Assembly (NCBI GenBank): GCA_004802705.1
Contig: SGPL01000002.1
Span: 140,786-204,785 of the forward strand
DNA: 64,000 nt
Direction: 5' to 3'
Source: Bondarzewia mesenterica
Lineage: Eukaryota; Basidiomycota; Agaricomycetes; Russulales; Bondarzewiaceae
Positions within the stretch are counted from its first letter, which is position 1, and each line of letters opens with the position of its first letter. A program made the position numbers and the translations under genes. Positions 20,541 through 32,670 of the stretch are shown one piece after another. Under the pieces are notes generated by a model. That model saw nothing but the letters and a program-made list of their open reading frames with translations, did not search any database and had not been told where the DNA came from.

Positions 20541-22927
20541 ATGCTTTCCTCAGAATCGTCCGAACCTCCCTCAAGAGGAGAACCCGCCATATATGGACAA
20601 GGATTCTTGAGAAAAGCCAGCATAGTGCTCATTGGGATGCGTGGAGGTGCGTCTCTAATTGTACCAAACTGCGCCAGCCGCTCAAGGACCCAGACAGTCG
20701 GGAAGACCACGCTCGCAATGATCGCCGGCAAAGCGCTCGGCTGGGGCATCATCGACATCGACGCCCTTTTCGAGAAACAGGAGAAGCGGAGCATCGCTGC
20801 CTACGTCGGTGAGCGTGGGTGGGATGCATTCCGCAAGGTCGAGTCCGAGATCTTTGAGGAGACTCTCCGCGAAAATCCGACGGGCAAGGTGATCGCGTGC
20901 GGAGGCGGTGTGGTTGAACTCGAAAAGAACCGGACGCTCCTTAAGGCATTCAGGGAACAGGGGCTCGTTATCCATGTCCTTCGCGAGAAGGACGCCGTAC
21001 TCAAGTACCTGCGCGACTCGACCCATTTCCCGCCGTACTTCCACGAGTCGTCCGTCGAAGCCTGGGACCGGCGCGAGATCCTCTTTAGGGAGTGCTGCTC
21101 GTTTGAATTTGTCTCGTTCACCGTTCCCATCCCTCCTGCGCCTGTGGACGTGGTCACCCCGAACCAGACGCTCGCTCTGAAGCCAGTGGAGGATGACTTT
21201 TTCCGCCTCCTGCGCTTCATTCACGGCGTCGACACGAACAAGGTCGTCCTGTACCCTCACGGACACCGCTCCTACTTCCTCGCCCTCACCTTTGATGATG
21301 TCAGGTCAGCCATCCCCATCATCGATGATATATCCATGGGCATCGATCTGTGGGAGCTCCGCGTCGATCTTCTCAAATCTTACGATCCCACATTCCTCGC
21401 GTTTCAAATCGCTGCACTCCGCCACCATTCTTCGCTCCCCATCCTGTTCACTGTCCGCACCCTCGGACAAGGTGGTAAGTACCCCGATTTGACGGACCAG
21501 GCATCGTCGGGAGCCCTCGCGTCGCTCTTGCACCATGCGCTCCGGCTCGGAGTTGAATACATAGACTTGGAACTCTCATTTCCGAAGGACGTATTTCTCG
21601 ACTTGGTCGCGCACAAGGGGAACACAACCATCATCGGTTCGCACCACGACTGGAAGGGCAGCATCTCGTGGACAGGACTGGAGATCAGGCAGATCTATGA
21701 TAGGATAGTGCGACGAGGCGCGGATATCGTGAAGATCGTGAACACGGCCAAGTCATTCGAGGATAACATGAACTTGAGGAAGTTTGCAACATCCGTCGAG
21801 AGGAACGGGNCACCGCTGCTTGCTATCAATATGGGGAACGAGGTATGTACGTTGCCTGAACACACGGGAGCACCTGACTCGAATCCCTGCAGGGCAAGAT
21901 CTCCCGTGTCCTCAATCCCATACTCTCTCCAGTGTCGCACCCCCTTCTCCCGAATCCCTCCGCCCCTGGCCAGATCTCCTTCGTCGAATCCCAAATCATA
22001 CTTCATCTAACCGGCCTCCTTNTCCCAAAGAAGTACTACCTCTTTGGCTCCGCGATCGCCCACTCGATGTCTCCTACTCTGCATAACACCGCNTTTTCCA
22101 CGCTCGGTCTCCCACACACATACGAGCTCAAGGACACGCAGAGCGTCGACGACCTCACCGAGGTACTCAAGAGCGCTAGTTTTGGGGGNGCCAGCGTGAC
22201 CATCCCGCACAAGCGGACCATCATGCCCTTCCTTCACCACGTCTCGCGNCACGTCAGGGTGATAGGCGCCGTCAACACGATCGTGCCCATACCCGGTGGG
22301 CTCTCCGGAGATAATACNGACTGGANAGCAATAAAGACGTGCCTGCTGCGCTCGCTCACCCCCGCGAACGCGGTCACCTCGAGTACGACCGCCCTCGTCC
22401 TCGGCGCGGGAGGCACGGCGCGCGCGACGTTGTACGCACTGCATCGTATCGGCGTCATCAACATCTTCATCCATAACCGCACGCGGGANAAGGCGCAGCT
22501 TCTCGCGGACGAGTTCAATAAGCTCGATCCGCTGTTGAAGATCCGCGTGCTAGAGTCNATGTCCGTCCCGCTCCCGATTCAGCCTCCGCCGACTATGATC
22601 CTTTCCACCATCCCTGCCACGGCCATCGCGGACGGGACGGAGACGCNGACTGAGGAGATCGATGTNGGACTGTGCCCNGAACATCTTTCGCCTGCTGGGG
22701 GCGTGGCAGTTGAGCTCGCGTACGAGCGGAGAATCACGAAGCTGCTGGCGCTGGCGGAAGAGAAGAGGGATGAGGGATGGGCGGCTGTGGAGGGCATCGA
22801 GTTGTTGCTTGAACAGGGCTACGANCAGTTCAAAATATGGACTGGGAGAAGNNCACCGCAGAGGATTGTGCGGGAAAAGGTCATGGAGGTGTATGNGGCA
22901 AATCGGCGGAGTCCTCGATNATCGTAA
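20541..22927 (+). CDS. AROM-like three-domain protein (shikimate kinase, dehydroquinase, shikimate dehydrogenase); QUTR/QA-1S-like
   Basis: Exons 20541-20646, 20698-21842 and 21893-22927 give about 761 aa. Domain 1 is shikimate-kinase-like: Walker A GMRGVGKTT (32-40, restored by splicing at the cagacag acceptor), [23 protein letters not shown]. Domain 2 is type I dehydroquinase-like, with GSHHDW (histidines 351-352) and [10 protein letters not shown] (Schiff-base lysine about 381). Domain 3 is shikimate-dehydrogenase-like, with [14 protein letters not shown] (from about 469), [16 protein letters not shown] and GAGGTARA. The dehydroquinate synthase and EPSP synthase domains that begin AROM are absent, and the protein starts with a short independent leader. 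This is the layout of the quinate-pathway repressor of ascomycetes. The kinase lid arginine seems lost: DSTHFPPY (Phe146) replaces the usual TRPxY. A truncated metabolic enzyme is the alternative. Scattered Ns do not break the frame; the last codons contain an N. Confidence 0.82.
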
Positions 22928-24211
22928 GTTATTTATGTACATGTGTNGAGTATCATGTAGNGATTCNTGGCTNACCAGGAAATACACGTATAAGCAAGCG
23001 AGTTGCCCGCCGCGCGTCGAGGGCTCACCGCAAACATCTTCAGTTCATAAATCCTGTGCCGCATGACCAGCCGGTGGTNGCGACGGATAAACGCCTGCTT
23101 GTCGACATTGTATGCGTTNTAATTATCAGGCAGTTTNGGGATGTTTCGACCCTGTGAAATAGTGAACGTGAGNCCTGCCCGTATGATACTGCTTGTGNAA
23201 GAGTTGCGAATTTGATCGCCAACGAGAACACGTTGTATTCAGAGAATCACGGTGATTGTCTAGATCCNATACNGCCTTGTTAATGACCGCTAGAGNTAGA
23301 CGNNANANNNNANANANNNNACNNCNNNCNNNNNNNNNNNGGNCAGGGTTGAACAACGNTGAGCNCNTGAGCNNTGAACTTCGAGGCCTNGCNTGNAAAA
23401 AATGANANNGTTCCNANTGTTATCANGAAGTATTGTTGNGCGTCTCTCGATACGAAGATACTGAAAAACAAAAGATCCGGCCAATGTGAGCTGGTGACGC
23501 ATGTGCATNATGAGNTCCACCATGATGTGGACAAGTNCTTACGGGTAANGNAAATCCCAACGGTGTCNANTTTCCCNTCAGGATGAAATTCTGCNTCATG
23601 ANTTTGGTCGCGTTCCCACCTCGATCCGNTGGGATGCGCGCGTCGTTCGACTGNTTGCATCGNTCNAACNTTCNNTGTCATTCACTGCNTGATCATCCAT
23701 TCCAGCCNGCACCATCGTTGGGGTTGACTCGTCGTCNGTGCGCCCATANCGTNACTCACCTGCGTGTCTCCAGCGTCGANNGCATGCGACTACGATGNGA
23801 TCAGTATTATCAGNGTTCATAGCCTCTTCTGACCTGTTGNCCGGCCTCGTCGTTATGTACTCTGCTTCATTCTTGGGACGATGCCGCGTNCTAGATATGA
23901 ATTGTTNATAATATCATGCCGTATGTATATGGACACGCACTGGCAGAAGTGCTTGCNGACGTAGTGATATCGATTCGTCGTAAAGAGCACCAAGTACCGT
24001 CGCNGNCAGTGAAGGACAACAANTCGTTGTGTCCTTTCGGAACAAAAGGCCCGTTGNCAACGCCTGTGTATTTCGAATAAACCCTAACCCGATTGCAGGG
24101 GCAGACGAAGTGGTACGATTGCTCTGGAGGTCAATTGGAGGCGGCTCATAAACACTCCACCCCCCTGCTTATTCGACGTCGCTCTGCTGGTCTCTGTCTT
24201 CGTCTCCCCCT
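22928..24211. other. Low-quality N-rich stretch, no gene called
   Basis: Single Ns are sprinkled through 22950-24060, and 23296-23341 is almost entirely N. It looks like the poor ends of reads meeting at a gap. Frames here contain too many unknown residues to judge. 24060-24211 is clean and is the 5' flank of the GH5 gene. Confidence 0.7.
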
Positions 24212-27068
24212 ATGCCTCGAATACCCTCCATCTCTCCCGCAACCGGTAATCCAGTTTCTCCAAACCTCATTCACACCACCGACGGAGAATTCGTCGATGG
24301 CTCCGGTCGAACTCTTTTGCTCAGAGGGGTCAATCTCGCCGGCTCTTCCAAGGCACCTGTCGGCGAGCCTTCCTACATACTCAACGGTTTCTGGGAAGAC
24401 GCTGAGCAGGAGGGTAAATCTTTTATTGGTCGCCCCTTCAACATCGACGACGGCTCTGCCGACATCCATCTGTCCAGGTTGCGCGGATGGGGTTTTAACT
24501 TGCTCAGGTTTCCCGTAACCTGGGAGGCTTTGGAGCATGAGGGACCGTGAGCGCTGTTCCGTTTCGTCACTCTCCTTGCATTGACAGCATCTCAGCGGAA
24601 AGTATGATTATGAATTTATGGACTACACCGTTCGTGTGCTCCGAAAATGCAAAGAGTACGGATTTAAAGTATTTATGGACCCTCATCAAGACACAGTGAG
24701 TGCTACCTGTGACTTGTAGCTTTCGACATCTTTATCTGACCCTTGCCTCAAGTGGTCTCGTTTTTCTGGCGGTTCGGGTGCGCCCTACTGGACACTCCCC
24801 GCATGTGGCATCAACCCTCGCAATTTCACCGCCACGCAATCGGCCATCGTACACTGCGAATACCCTGAAACCCATCAACCCGATCCCGCCTCAGTACCAG
24901 CGATGATCTGGTCCACCAATTACGCTCGACTAGCAGTACAGACACTCTTCACCCTTTTCTTCGCCGGCCGCGACTTTGCGCCCAAGTGCGTCATCGACGG
25001 ACAGAACATCCAAGACTACCTCCAATCACGCTACATCGAAGCGTTCGGCAAGCTCGCGGAATGCATCCGCGATGCAGGCGACCTGCTCGACGACTGCGTA
25101 ATTGGGTGGGACAGCCTGAATGAGCCGTCCGAGGGTTTCGCGGGCTGCCCGAACCTTAACGTGCTCCCGCAACACCAGACGTCGACGCTCAAGAAGGGCA
25201 CGACGCCAACGCCTGCACAGTCACTCCGGCTTGGAATGGGCAAGGCGCAGACGGTCGAGAACTGGACATTCGGCGCGTTTGGACCGCGCCAAGATGGCAC
25301 GGTCACGATTGACCCCAAAGGACACAAGATGTGGGCTGACCCATCGACTGAGCCCGGTGGTGTGCATCCGAGATACGGCTGGCGGCGGGACCCTGAGTGG
25401 CAGTTGGGCGTGTGCGTGTGGGCACAGCATGATGTGTGGGACGTCGAGACGGGCTACATCGTGCGGCCGGATTATTTCAAGGTGCTGCTTGTCGAAGGCT
25501 CGACGGAGCCACACGACGTTGCATTCATCGCGGATTACTGGGCGCCGCACTGGCAGGCATGGGGGCAGCGTATCCGGCATGCGCACCCAGAGGCAATCCA
25601 TTTTGTCGCGCCACCTGTGTTCGCGCTCCCACCGCCTCTCGAGGAGCAGGACCTCGCGGGCCGGTGTTGTTACTCAACACATTACTACGATGGCCTGACG
25701 CTCATCACGCGCCACTGGAATTGGTTCAATGCCGACGCGCTCGGCGTGCTGCGCGGCAAGTACCGCACGCCGTTGCAGGCTGTCAAGATCGGCGAGCGTG
25801 CGATCCGCAAGTCGCTGCAGGAGCAACTCGGGCTGCTCAAGGAGGACGCAGTGATCCTCGGAGCGTACCCAACCATGATTGGCGAAATTGGGATCCCGTA
25901 CGACATGGACCACCGCGCGGCGTATGGGTGGACGGATGATGGGAAGCACAAGGGTGATTATAGTAACCAGCAAAAGGCGCTCGACGCGAGCATCAACGCG
26001 ATGGACGGCCCGAACGCGCTCAGTTACGCGCTGTGGACGTACTGCCCGGACAGCGTACACTCGTGGGGCGATGGGTGGAACATGGAGGACCTCAGTCTTT
26101 GGAGCGCGGACGACCTGCGGCCACGCGGTGTCGCAGGTGAGATATATCCTGGGAACATTGCGGACAAATCGTCAGCGCTGCTGCTACAAAACAAGTCGGG
26201 CCGCGCTTCAGAGAATACTGTCGATGGCTTCCGGTTCACCATGAACGCGGCGGCGGCATCCGCGTTGTCGCTCTTCACACTGCCCGTTGTCACGGCGATG
26301 CTCAATGACGAGGCGCGGCGGCCCGAGATTAAGTCGGCCGAGCGCTGGACGAACGCATTTGACTTTTTGACAGACGGTGCGCGTGCCGTTCGCGCGTTCA
26401 GTCGGCCGTATCCCATGGCGGTGGTCGGGAAACCCGTCAGCATACAGTTTGACATCGGGAAGAGTGAATTTAAGCTCACTGTCCGCGTGCGCGCGGAAGA
26501 CGCGCCAATATCCCGTCTCTCCTCATCGTCATCAGCAGCATCTCTTTCCCGACCTGCGACCCCAGAGTCATCGTCGTCGTCTGCGTCCTGGCCAGACCCG
26601 AAATACAGCCTCCCACCCACAGAAATCTTCCTTCCTATTGTGCACTATGCCTCGGATCGCTCCGTGGGCCAGCTGCTCGCGCACGCGAGTGAGGTGGAAG
26701 ATCCGTCTGCGCCCGTTTTGGACGGAACGGATGAGGGTGCGATGGACGCGAGTCGGTCGAGCGAGACTCTCGGGCGTGTCTCGCCACCTGGCACGATAAA
26801 CATGCCATACCCCCCTCGCGTGAGGAGTGCGAGTGGACTCGCGCTTGACGTGCGCGTGTCGGGTGGTCGGTTTCAGGTTGAGGGTGAGGTGTTGCGGTGG
26901 TGGTATGATGTGCCTGCTGAAGGTGAGCCGCCGAGGGAGTATAAGATCCGGGTGACACGGCGTGGAGGCAGGATTCGCACGAGGGAGGAGATGGAGGGTC
27001 GGAATGAGTGGAATTGTTGGGGATTGGAGGATATGTGTGTGGACCGGACGGGGTGTGGGATTATGTGA
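24212..27068 (+). CDS. GH5_12 beta-glucosidase (sterylglucosidase/glucosylceramidase type)
   Basis: Glycoside hydrolase family 5, subfamily 12, the group of yeast Egh1 and Cryptococcus EGCrP1/Sgl1, which remove glucose from steryl glucosides or glucosylceramide. Exons 24212-24546, 24596-24695 and 24753-27068 give 916 aa. The N terminus has [13 protein letters not shown] and [14 protein letters not shown] (beta strands 1-2), then [16 protein letters not shown]. The acid/base glutamate is E269 in [10 protein letters not shown] and the nucleophile is E523 in [28 protein letters not shown] follows, then a C-terminal beta domain interrupted by a Ser-rich, probably disordered insert ([15 protein letters not shown]). 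No signal peptide, which fits the intracellular members of the subfamily. Sterol versus sphingolipid substrate cannot be decided from motifs alone. Confidence 0.92.
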
Positions 27069-27614
27069 GTATCAGTGCTTTCTTGTATAAATCCTTTTTT
27101 CTTTGGTTTTTGTACTTTGGCTTTTTTTCTCCCTGTCTCGCGTTTGATTTCCTTTTTGTTGTCTATCGCTGTGTATCTTGGGTGCTCACGAACATGGTTA
27201 TGACCCCCCGCGCCACGAGCTGTCTGTCGACGTCACCTATCTAACTATCACACACATACAGTACATATAAACCAGTTCCGCCTCCTACTGCATATTACCA
27301 CTGCTACTTGCTCTCGCTCTGCAGACAGATCATCGTCGGACGTTGTGTACTCGTGTTCATGGTTTCTTTCTCTCTCCATCTCTCCCTTCTCATCGGTCAC
27401 CGAGCAGGAATGCCTACTAGTATTCCCGTAGTACATACGTAGTGTCGCGCATCTATATAGTACCCCATGCAATGGAAGTTTTCTCAATGTGCACGCGCAT
27501 GACGGTGGACGGTTGAGAGTTGATTAGAGAGCAGGACGGTGGGACGCGTGAAGGGCTGCCTAGAATTGATAGGAGTGAATGTATTTGGTATAAGTGTAAG
27601 GGCGGGTGTGAAGG
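27069..27614. other. Intergenic between convergent genes
   Basis: Contains the 3' flanks of the GH5 and OPA3-like genes. A T-rich stretch follows the GH5 stop. The minus-strand frame at 27248-27487 has no recognisable content and I do not call it. Confidence 0.5.
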
Positions 27615-28636
27615 TTAGGGGCTGGGATCCGAGGATGATGGAGGTCGTGAGTTCGAGGATGACGAGTCTGAGGGTGATTGGGAGGAGGAAGGGGGTGGTG
27701 GGAGAGAACGTAAAGGGCGGGGTATCCGCAGGGGCGTGTCCTCGAGCTCGGCCCATCCCCCGCGCAGCCCGATTTCGACGACGCGGTCGAGGATGCGGGT
27801 TAGTTCTTCGTTCCTGTGGGTGATGTTTAGATTGGAAGTGCAGAGTGGGAGGGAGAACGCGAGATGATGGAAGAGGCGAAAGCAGCGGGAGTAATATATT
27901 AGATGAAGAGAAAAAGGTGAAAAAGAGCGAGGATGGGCGAAAGGAAAAGAAACGGATGAACGGAAGAGAGGGATCGACGCGCACTTCTGTATCTCGTCCC
28001 GCAAGCGCGTCTCACTCTCCTCGGCCCACGCGGAGAGCTTCTGCACACGGTTGCTGACATCCTCGATGCGCTCGTCGACATCATCTCGCCGTTTTGAGGA
28101 GCTGCGGGACGCGCGCCAGGTTTCGGTGAGGATCAAGCCGGCTGCGACGGTGAAGAGGAAGCCCTCGGCGAGAAAGTTGGCGCCGTTCTCGATCGCGCTG
28201 CACATTGTGCATTATCGGGAATTTTATGGTGGTTGTTGTTTTATGGCAACGGTTGGGGTGGTCAGGAAGTCGTGTAAATGGGGGAGAGAGAGGCGGGTAC
28301 GACGCACCGGGTTTCGGAGAGGGGGCGGACGTGCTTTGCGGGCTCACCGAGGAGGTTCGTGCGCAATCGTACTTCGTACCTGTACATCGTCTGCGCGAGC
28401 GAGACGCATATATTCCGAAAGCGTTCGTGCCTGCGCCATCGAACGTTTGGCGCGTCCGCGGAGAGAGAGAGAGACATGGGGAGACGCACTCTTTCGCTTG
28501 CGCTTTAATTTGTGCGCTGATGGGCTTCGCGAGTGTCTGTTAGGGGCGTGGCTCTTCAGTTTTGGGTGGTCGTGAAAAGGGAAGGAAGGAAGAGACTTAC
28601 GCGGATGAGCAGTGTACCGATCTTTACTGTGGCCAT
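27615..28636 (-). CDS. OPA3-like mitochondrial protein
   Basis: Five exons on the minus strand: 28636-28601, 28536-28490, 28430-28308, 28197-27985, 27813-27615, about 205 aa with consistent phases. The OPA3 family signature is clear: MATVKIGTLLIRTLAKPIS at the N terminus, then KEHERFRNICVSLAQ, RLRTNLLGEP, and a hydrophobic segment ANFLAEGFLFTVAAGLILTE. A coiled-coil follows (DERIEDVSNRVQKLSAWAEE) and a Ser/Pro-rich tail. Human OPA3 is a mitochondrial membrane protein linked to optic atrophy and lipid homeostasis; the fungal role is poorly defined. The last exon encodes mostly low-complexity sequence, so its exact end is less certain than the core. Confidence 0.88.
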
Positions 28637-29023
28637 GTCGGGAGCTCCAATGCGGGCGGAAGCAGCCTTTATGTTTTGTGGTTCAGACTTTCAGGCTTGG
28701 GATATGGTTGGTACTATAGGAGGTTGTGCCGGTGTCGGAGTCGTTGAGAACGCGGAGGATGACGAGAGGACGAGCCGGAGGCTTGCGGGCAATGCGCGGA
28801 GCGCGTGCCGTAGGCGGACGTCAGCCCTTTTACACGGCGAAGCTCAGGCTGTTTTTTGCATACCGAATGCACAAGCACACGTTGTACAATGACAAGAAAG
28901 CAATGCATATCCACGTTCGTACAAGCAAAACCGCACAGCAATATCAAAAAAAAACGAAACTAAGTTACATATGGGACCAGGTCTTCGTATAAAAAAGCCG
29001 CTACAAACATCGGACTCGGGTCT
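28637..29023. other. Intergenic, OPA3-like 5' side and CDC73 3' side
   Basis: Both neighbours are on the minus strand. No further gene is supported. An A-rich stretch near 28948-28995 lies just past the CDC73 stop and may be its 3' end region. Confidence 0.45.
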
Positions 29024-30816
29024 TCAGCTCTTCATCAGGAACGGTTTGTTGTGCATCGTCCACGTATCCAGCATCTTCCAGAAGTGCGCGACGGTGGCCT
29101 TGTCGACATGCCGGCGGTGCGGGTCGATCTGCAGGACGCGCGGATGAGTTGAAGAGGTCAGGTCTATGGCGATCGTATCGCATCTGACTCACCTTGATCT
29201 CCGTGACGTTCCAGTCTTTGATCTTGGAATTCGGAGGGTCGATCGTCCACGACACGTACACGCCTTTCACTGCACAAACACAATGCGTCCTCATATCAGT
29301 TCCTGTCACTATACACTTGAAAACGAGAAGGTAGATCAAGCGACGTACCATGATGGAACAGGCTCAGCGGCTCCTTCCACTTGTAGGGCCGGAACTGCCA
29401 CGCCTGGCCAGTAGTCATGACGCACACGACACGGTCCCACGCGTCCGCGCCGAACTTGTTCAGCGCATCCACGCTATCGACAACGTAGTACCGCTGGCTC
29501 GTCGTCGTCTCCCGTCCGGACGGTCGATTGTCGTGCGGTGCCGGTAGATCGGGATCAGGTCCTCTGGGCGCGTGTTGCCCTCTGCTGCTGCGCGCGCACG
29601 CGCATCTGCGGAAGGTTCGAAGCTGTGGGAAGAGCGTGGTGTGAGTCTAGTTCTCTTTGTTGGGTTACTGTTGTTTTGCGGGAGAAGACGTACGTGGCAT
29701 CTTCCAGGAAGCGTTTGACATTGTGCATGGTGACCAGGGCCGTCGGGGAAGAGGAAATCATGATGATGGGATAAAAGTTTTCTGTACAACCATTAATCAT
29801 TAGCATCTCGTATACTCGGAGTTTGCGAGCAGCGCGATCGGTGTAGTATTGGAAAGGGAGAATACTCACTTTGCTTGCGCGCGAGGATCTTGGCATCTGC
29901 AAAGTGTCAGGAACACCGAATGAATGGAGAGTGTGGGTCGAAGTACCAGGGGATGGTGCAGCAACTGCTGGTGCCTTGCCAGTTTTCTTCGAATCCTTCA
30001 AGCTCTTTAACTTTGCCTCATACACGTTCTTTATCGACGTGAAGTTCTATGAATTGGCAGATAAGAAAATTCAGAGTACGCAGAATAAGAGCATGAAGAA
30101 CACACATTTGGCTTGATACCTCTGAGCACCGTGTTTCTGTCCCGCAGCTCGACTTCGTTCTGCCTAATTTTCTTGACGACCTCAAGATCCTGCACATCTG
30201 GAACATAGCGCCGTTTTGACGGCGAAAACATATCGCCATGACCCGCATGGTGTGCGTGAGAGGAAGATGAGGACTGCGGGAAAGAAGAGAATGCATCCGT
30301 GCGTCCATGCGTGCGGAAGTACGCCGCTGGCGGCGGCGTGCCCGGCGGCGTCGTCGACTCGGCTGTACGGCACCCATCAGCATCCCGAACACCAACCACG
30401 ACAAAGGCACCCGACTCACTAATGGCCGGAACAACGTTGTCGAGATGCGACACTTTACCCTCCAGCCACTCGACCACGTTCTTCCGCTCGGTGACACTGA
30501 CAAACCCAACGGCGAGCCCGCTGTCGCGCGCCTGCCTCATGTACTCGGCGCCGGTTGCATCGCGTGAAAGCCAGGCGAGGTAAACAGCCTCGAGCGAGAA
30601 AAATGTATCGGGATGCACGCTGGGATCTGACTCTGTGCTTCCGGGTCTGCGGAGACGGGTCGGAGTGGACTTGGGGAGGGTGAGAGTGTCGGAGAGTTGG
30701 AGGTGGGTGGCGAGGAGGAGGGTGGGCGAGGGTACGTTGTCGCTGTCTACGCCTTTTATCTGGTATTTTGATTTGACGGCATTGCGGAGAGCTGAGAGAG
30801 CATCTTGTGAGCTCAT
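29024..30816 (-). CDS. CDC73: Cdc73/parafibromin, Paf1 complex subunit
   Basis: Nuclear subunit of the Paf1 complex, which travels with RNA polymerase II and promotes histone modification during elongation. Seven exons: 30816-30106, 30046-29947, 29896-29870, 29781-29694, 29622-29349, 29269-29193, 29128-29024, about 460 aa. The N-terminal part has FFSLEAVYLAWLSRDATG and the middle LRDRNTVLRGIKPNNFTSIK. The C-terminal Ras-like domain has PIIMISSSPTALVTMHNVK, VVDSVDALNKFGADAWDRVV, TTGQAWQFRPYKW, IKDWNVTEIK and RRHVDKATVAHFW. Exon 5 is one base short: the frame must shift near 29521 between RTTID and SGRETTTSQ. Exon length bookkeeping (274 nt where 275 is needed) confirms it. Such a gene is usually important for growth, so a sequencing deletion is more likely than a real mutation. 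Confidence 0.93.
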
Positions 30817-31751
30817 CGTGGTTGACGGCGACCAAGTGACTTGTCACTTGGCGAAGTCCGAAGGGTGCAAACTACGCAGTAAGAAAAAACCTTTAATAGA
30901 TTGACTATTTCAAACTGAAGTATGGTTCAATGGTGTAGTGGCTGTAGTGGCCCCAAACCGGGAATGTGAGGTGGTGTAGACTTCAACGGATTAACTCATT
31001 CGTGCGCAAGTTCAAGACCGTCCCCTCCAGAAAACTTTGGTGTCCATGTTTCCCCGCGGCGCAAGCTGTGGCTGAAAATGGAGTAATCGGTCCTTGACTG
31101 GTCAGGGAAGCAATTCCGCAGTCGGCAGGACTCGCCGAGTTAGTCGTAGGAGATCAGGGCGTGTCGTCTGTCGCGTGAGTGGGCCGTGCTCCTTGCAAAC
31201 CTTTTGTGCTCTCTTTTTGTTATTCTTACCTTTCATCTACGCAGGCGCGCGGTGCAAATTCCACGCGGTGCAGATGCGACGGACGTCCACTTCATCCATT
31301 TATGGCTTGGCGCACACGTATCACCGATATAGTTTCAGAAGACGCAACAGGCATCTGTTGATGTTCTGCAACATCAACGTAGAAGTCACGTATATTTGCA
31401 GGTTGTTCTTGCAGGCCTTTGGTCATTTATGTGACTTCACCACCGTCGAGGCTTCAGGTTGGCTTCGAGCAATTAAGCAGGAAACATCAGACACGAAAGC
31501 ACGCCATGACGCAAATGATATAAACCAACAATAGATTGTATGTACATACGTAGCAGCAGGCATACGTTCTCCAGCACGATTCACGACGACCTTGTCGATA
31601 AGATTCAAGAACTAGTTTTGGTCAATCAACATCCATCCGTCCGTCTGTCCGTCCGTCTACTCACCGACGACACGATTTTGGCTTCTCACAACTGATGCAC
31701 GTTTCTATATTGTATACCAGGCTTTTTTTTCTTTTTGGAGACGCTGTTCGA
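30817..31751. other. Intergenic, no gene supported
   Basis: The CDC73 promoter side and the 3' side of the next minus-strand gene. 30925-31030 contains A- and B-box-like words, but I could not fold a tRNA (see rejected items). The plus-strand frame 31094-31534 shows no recognisable protein. Confidence 0.45.
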
Positions 31752-32412
31752 TCAGTTCAGGAGATCGAACTGGATGTTCTCTTCGGCTTGTTTGACCGAG
31801 GGAACACGGCGGAATTTGCGGCGGACCGCGAGGACGAGGGCCTTTTGTGGGTCACATCAGCACCGCCAGCACCGCCGCGAGGAAGAGGGGGAGGAAGAAG
31901 TAGAACGAAAGAAGAACGTACAGAGATATAGTCGCGTATGATTTGTAGCCTGGAGCGCCCGTCGACGGCTTCGTTTCCGAAGGCGGAGGCGGTGTCTTCG
32001 ACGCTGTCGATGATCTCAAAGGCGTCACAATCTTCGATGGTGATGGACGGCTGGGAGGGTCGAGGGCGGTCGACGCGTCAGTGGAAGGGCGAGACGGATG
32101 ACGGACAGTTAGCGAATGAGGGAGGTGAAGGGATGAGTTGGAAGGGAGACTCACCAGGGCGAAGGCTGGGACCGTCCGAGGGGGAGGGGGAGGGATGTGG
32201 TCGCGACGGTCGATCGTCGTCTGTAGGAATAGAGTGTCAGAGAAAACGGAGGATGCATCCAATCTGAAAATGTAAAAAGGCGAGGGGACGCGTACCATGT
32301 ATGGATCATATGAGGATGGCTGTGGCCTTGAATACGGATGGAAACGTATGGATTTGGACACCTTTTGAGACGGCGGGTGCCATGAATTTTGACGGCCGAT
32401 GATAGTTGACAT
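31752..32412 (-). CDS. Hypothetical small protein, four exons
   Basis: Exons 32412-32296, 32220-32155, 32050-31922 and 31841-31752 all join in phase 0 with good gt/ag ends and give 133 aa. The N terminus is basic and proline-rich (SIRFHPYSRPQPSSYDPYM), followed by a proline run (IPPPPPRTVPAFAL). The C-terminal half is helical and better ordered: CDAFEIIDSVEDTASAFGNE, then SRLQIIRDYISALVLAVRRK, ending QFDLLN. I do not recognise it. The regular exon phases and the change from disordered to helical composition support a real gene. An in-frame ATG at 32454 would add 14 residues. Confidence 0.62.
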
Positions 32413-32670
32413 AACCGTTGTGAAAGAGGGGAAGGGCGGTCGAACACGACGCATATAAAAGGGCGGTCGCCCAATGTTGAATCTGTCTGGATAAAGGAAT
32501 GGACGGGAGGAGCGATGCAGTAACAGTGAATGAAAGTGTGAGAGTGTGGAAAAAGTAGGGGGTGGAAGGGACGAAGGTTTGAGCAGCCTATTTTATAGAA
32601 CGAGATACTAAGATGAACGCCGCTTAGGTGGGGGGTGTGATCGCGCACGGGCCCAGGAGACCTCGAACTT

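Noticed and set aside
30925..31030. tRNA-like A box (tggtgtagtggc) and B-box-like gttcaagacc
   Set aside because: No acceptor stem pairs at suitable distance and no anticodon arm could be drawn; the spacing between boxes is too long without a clear intron.
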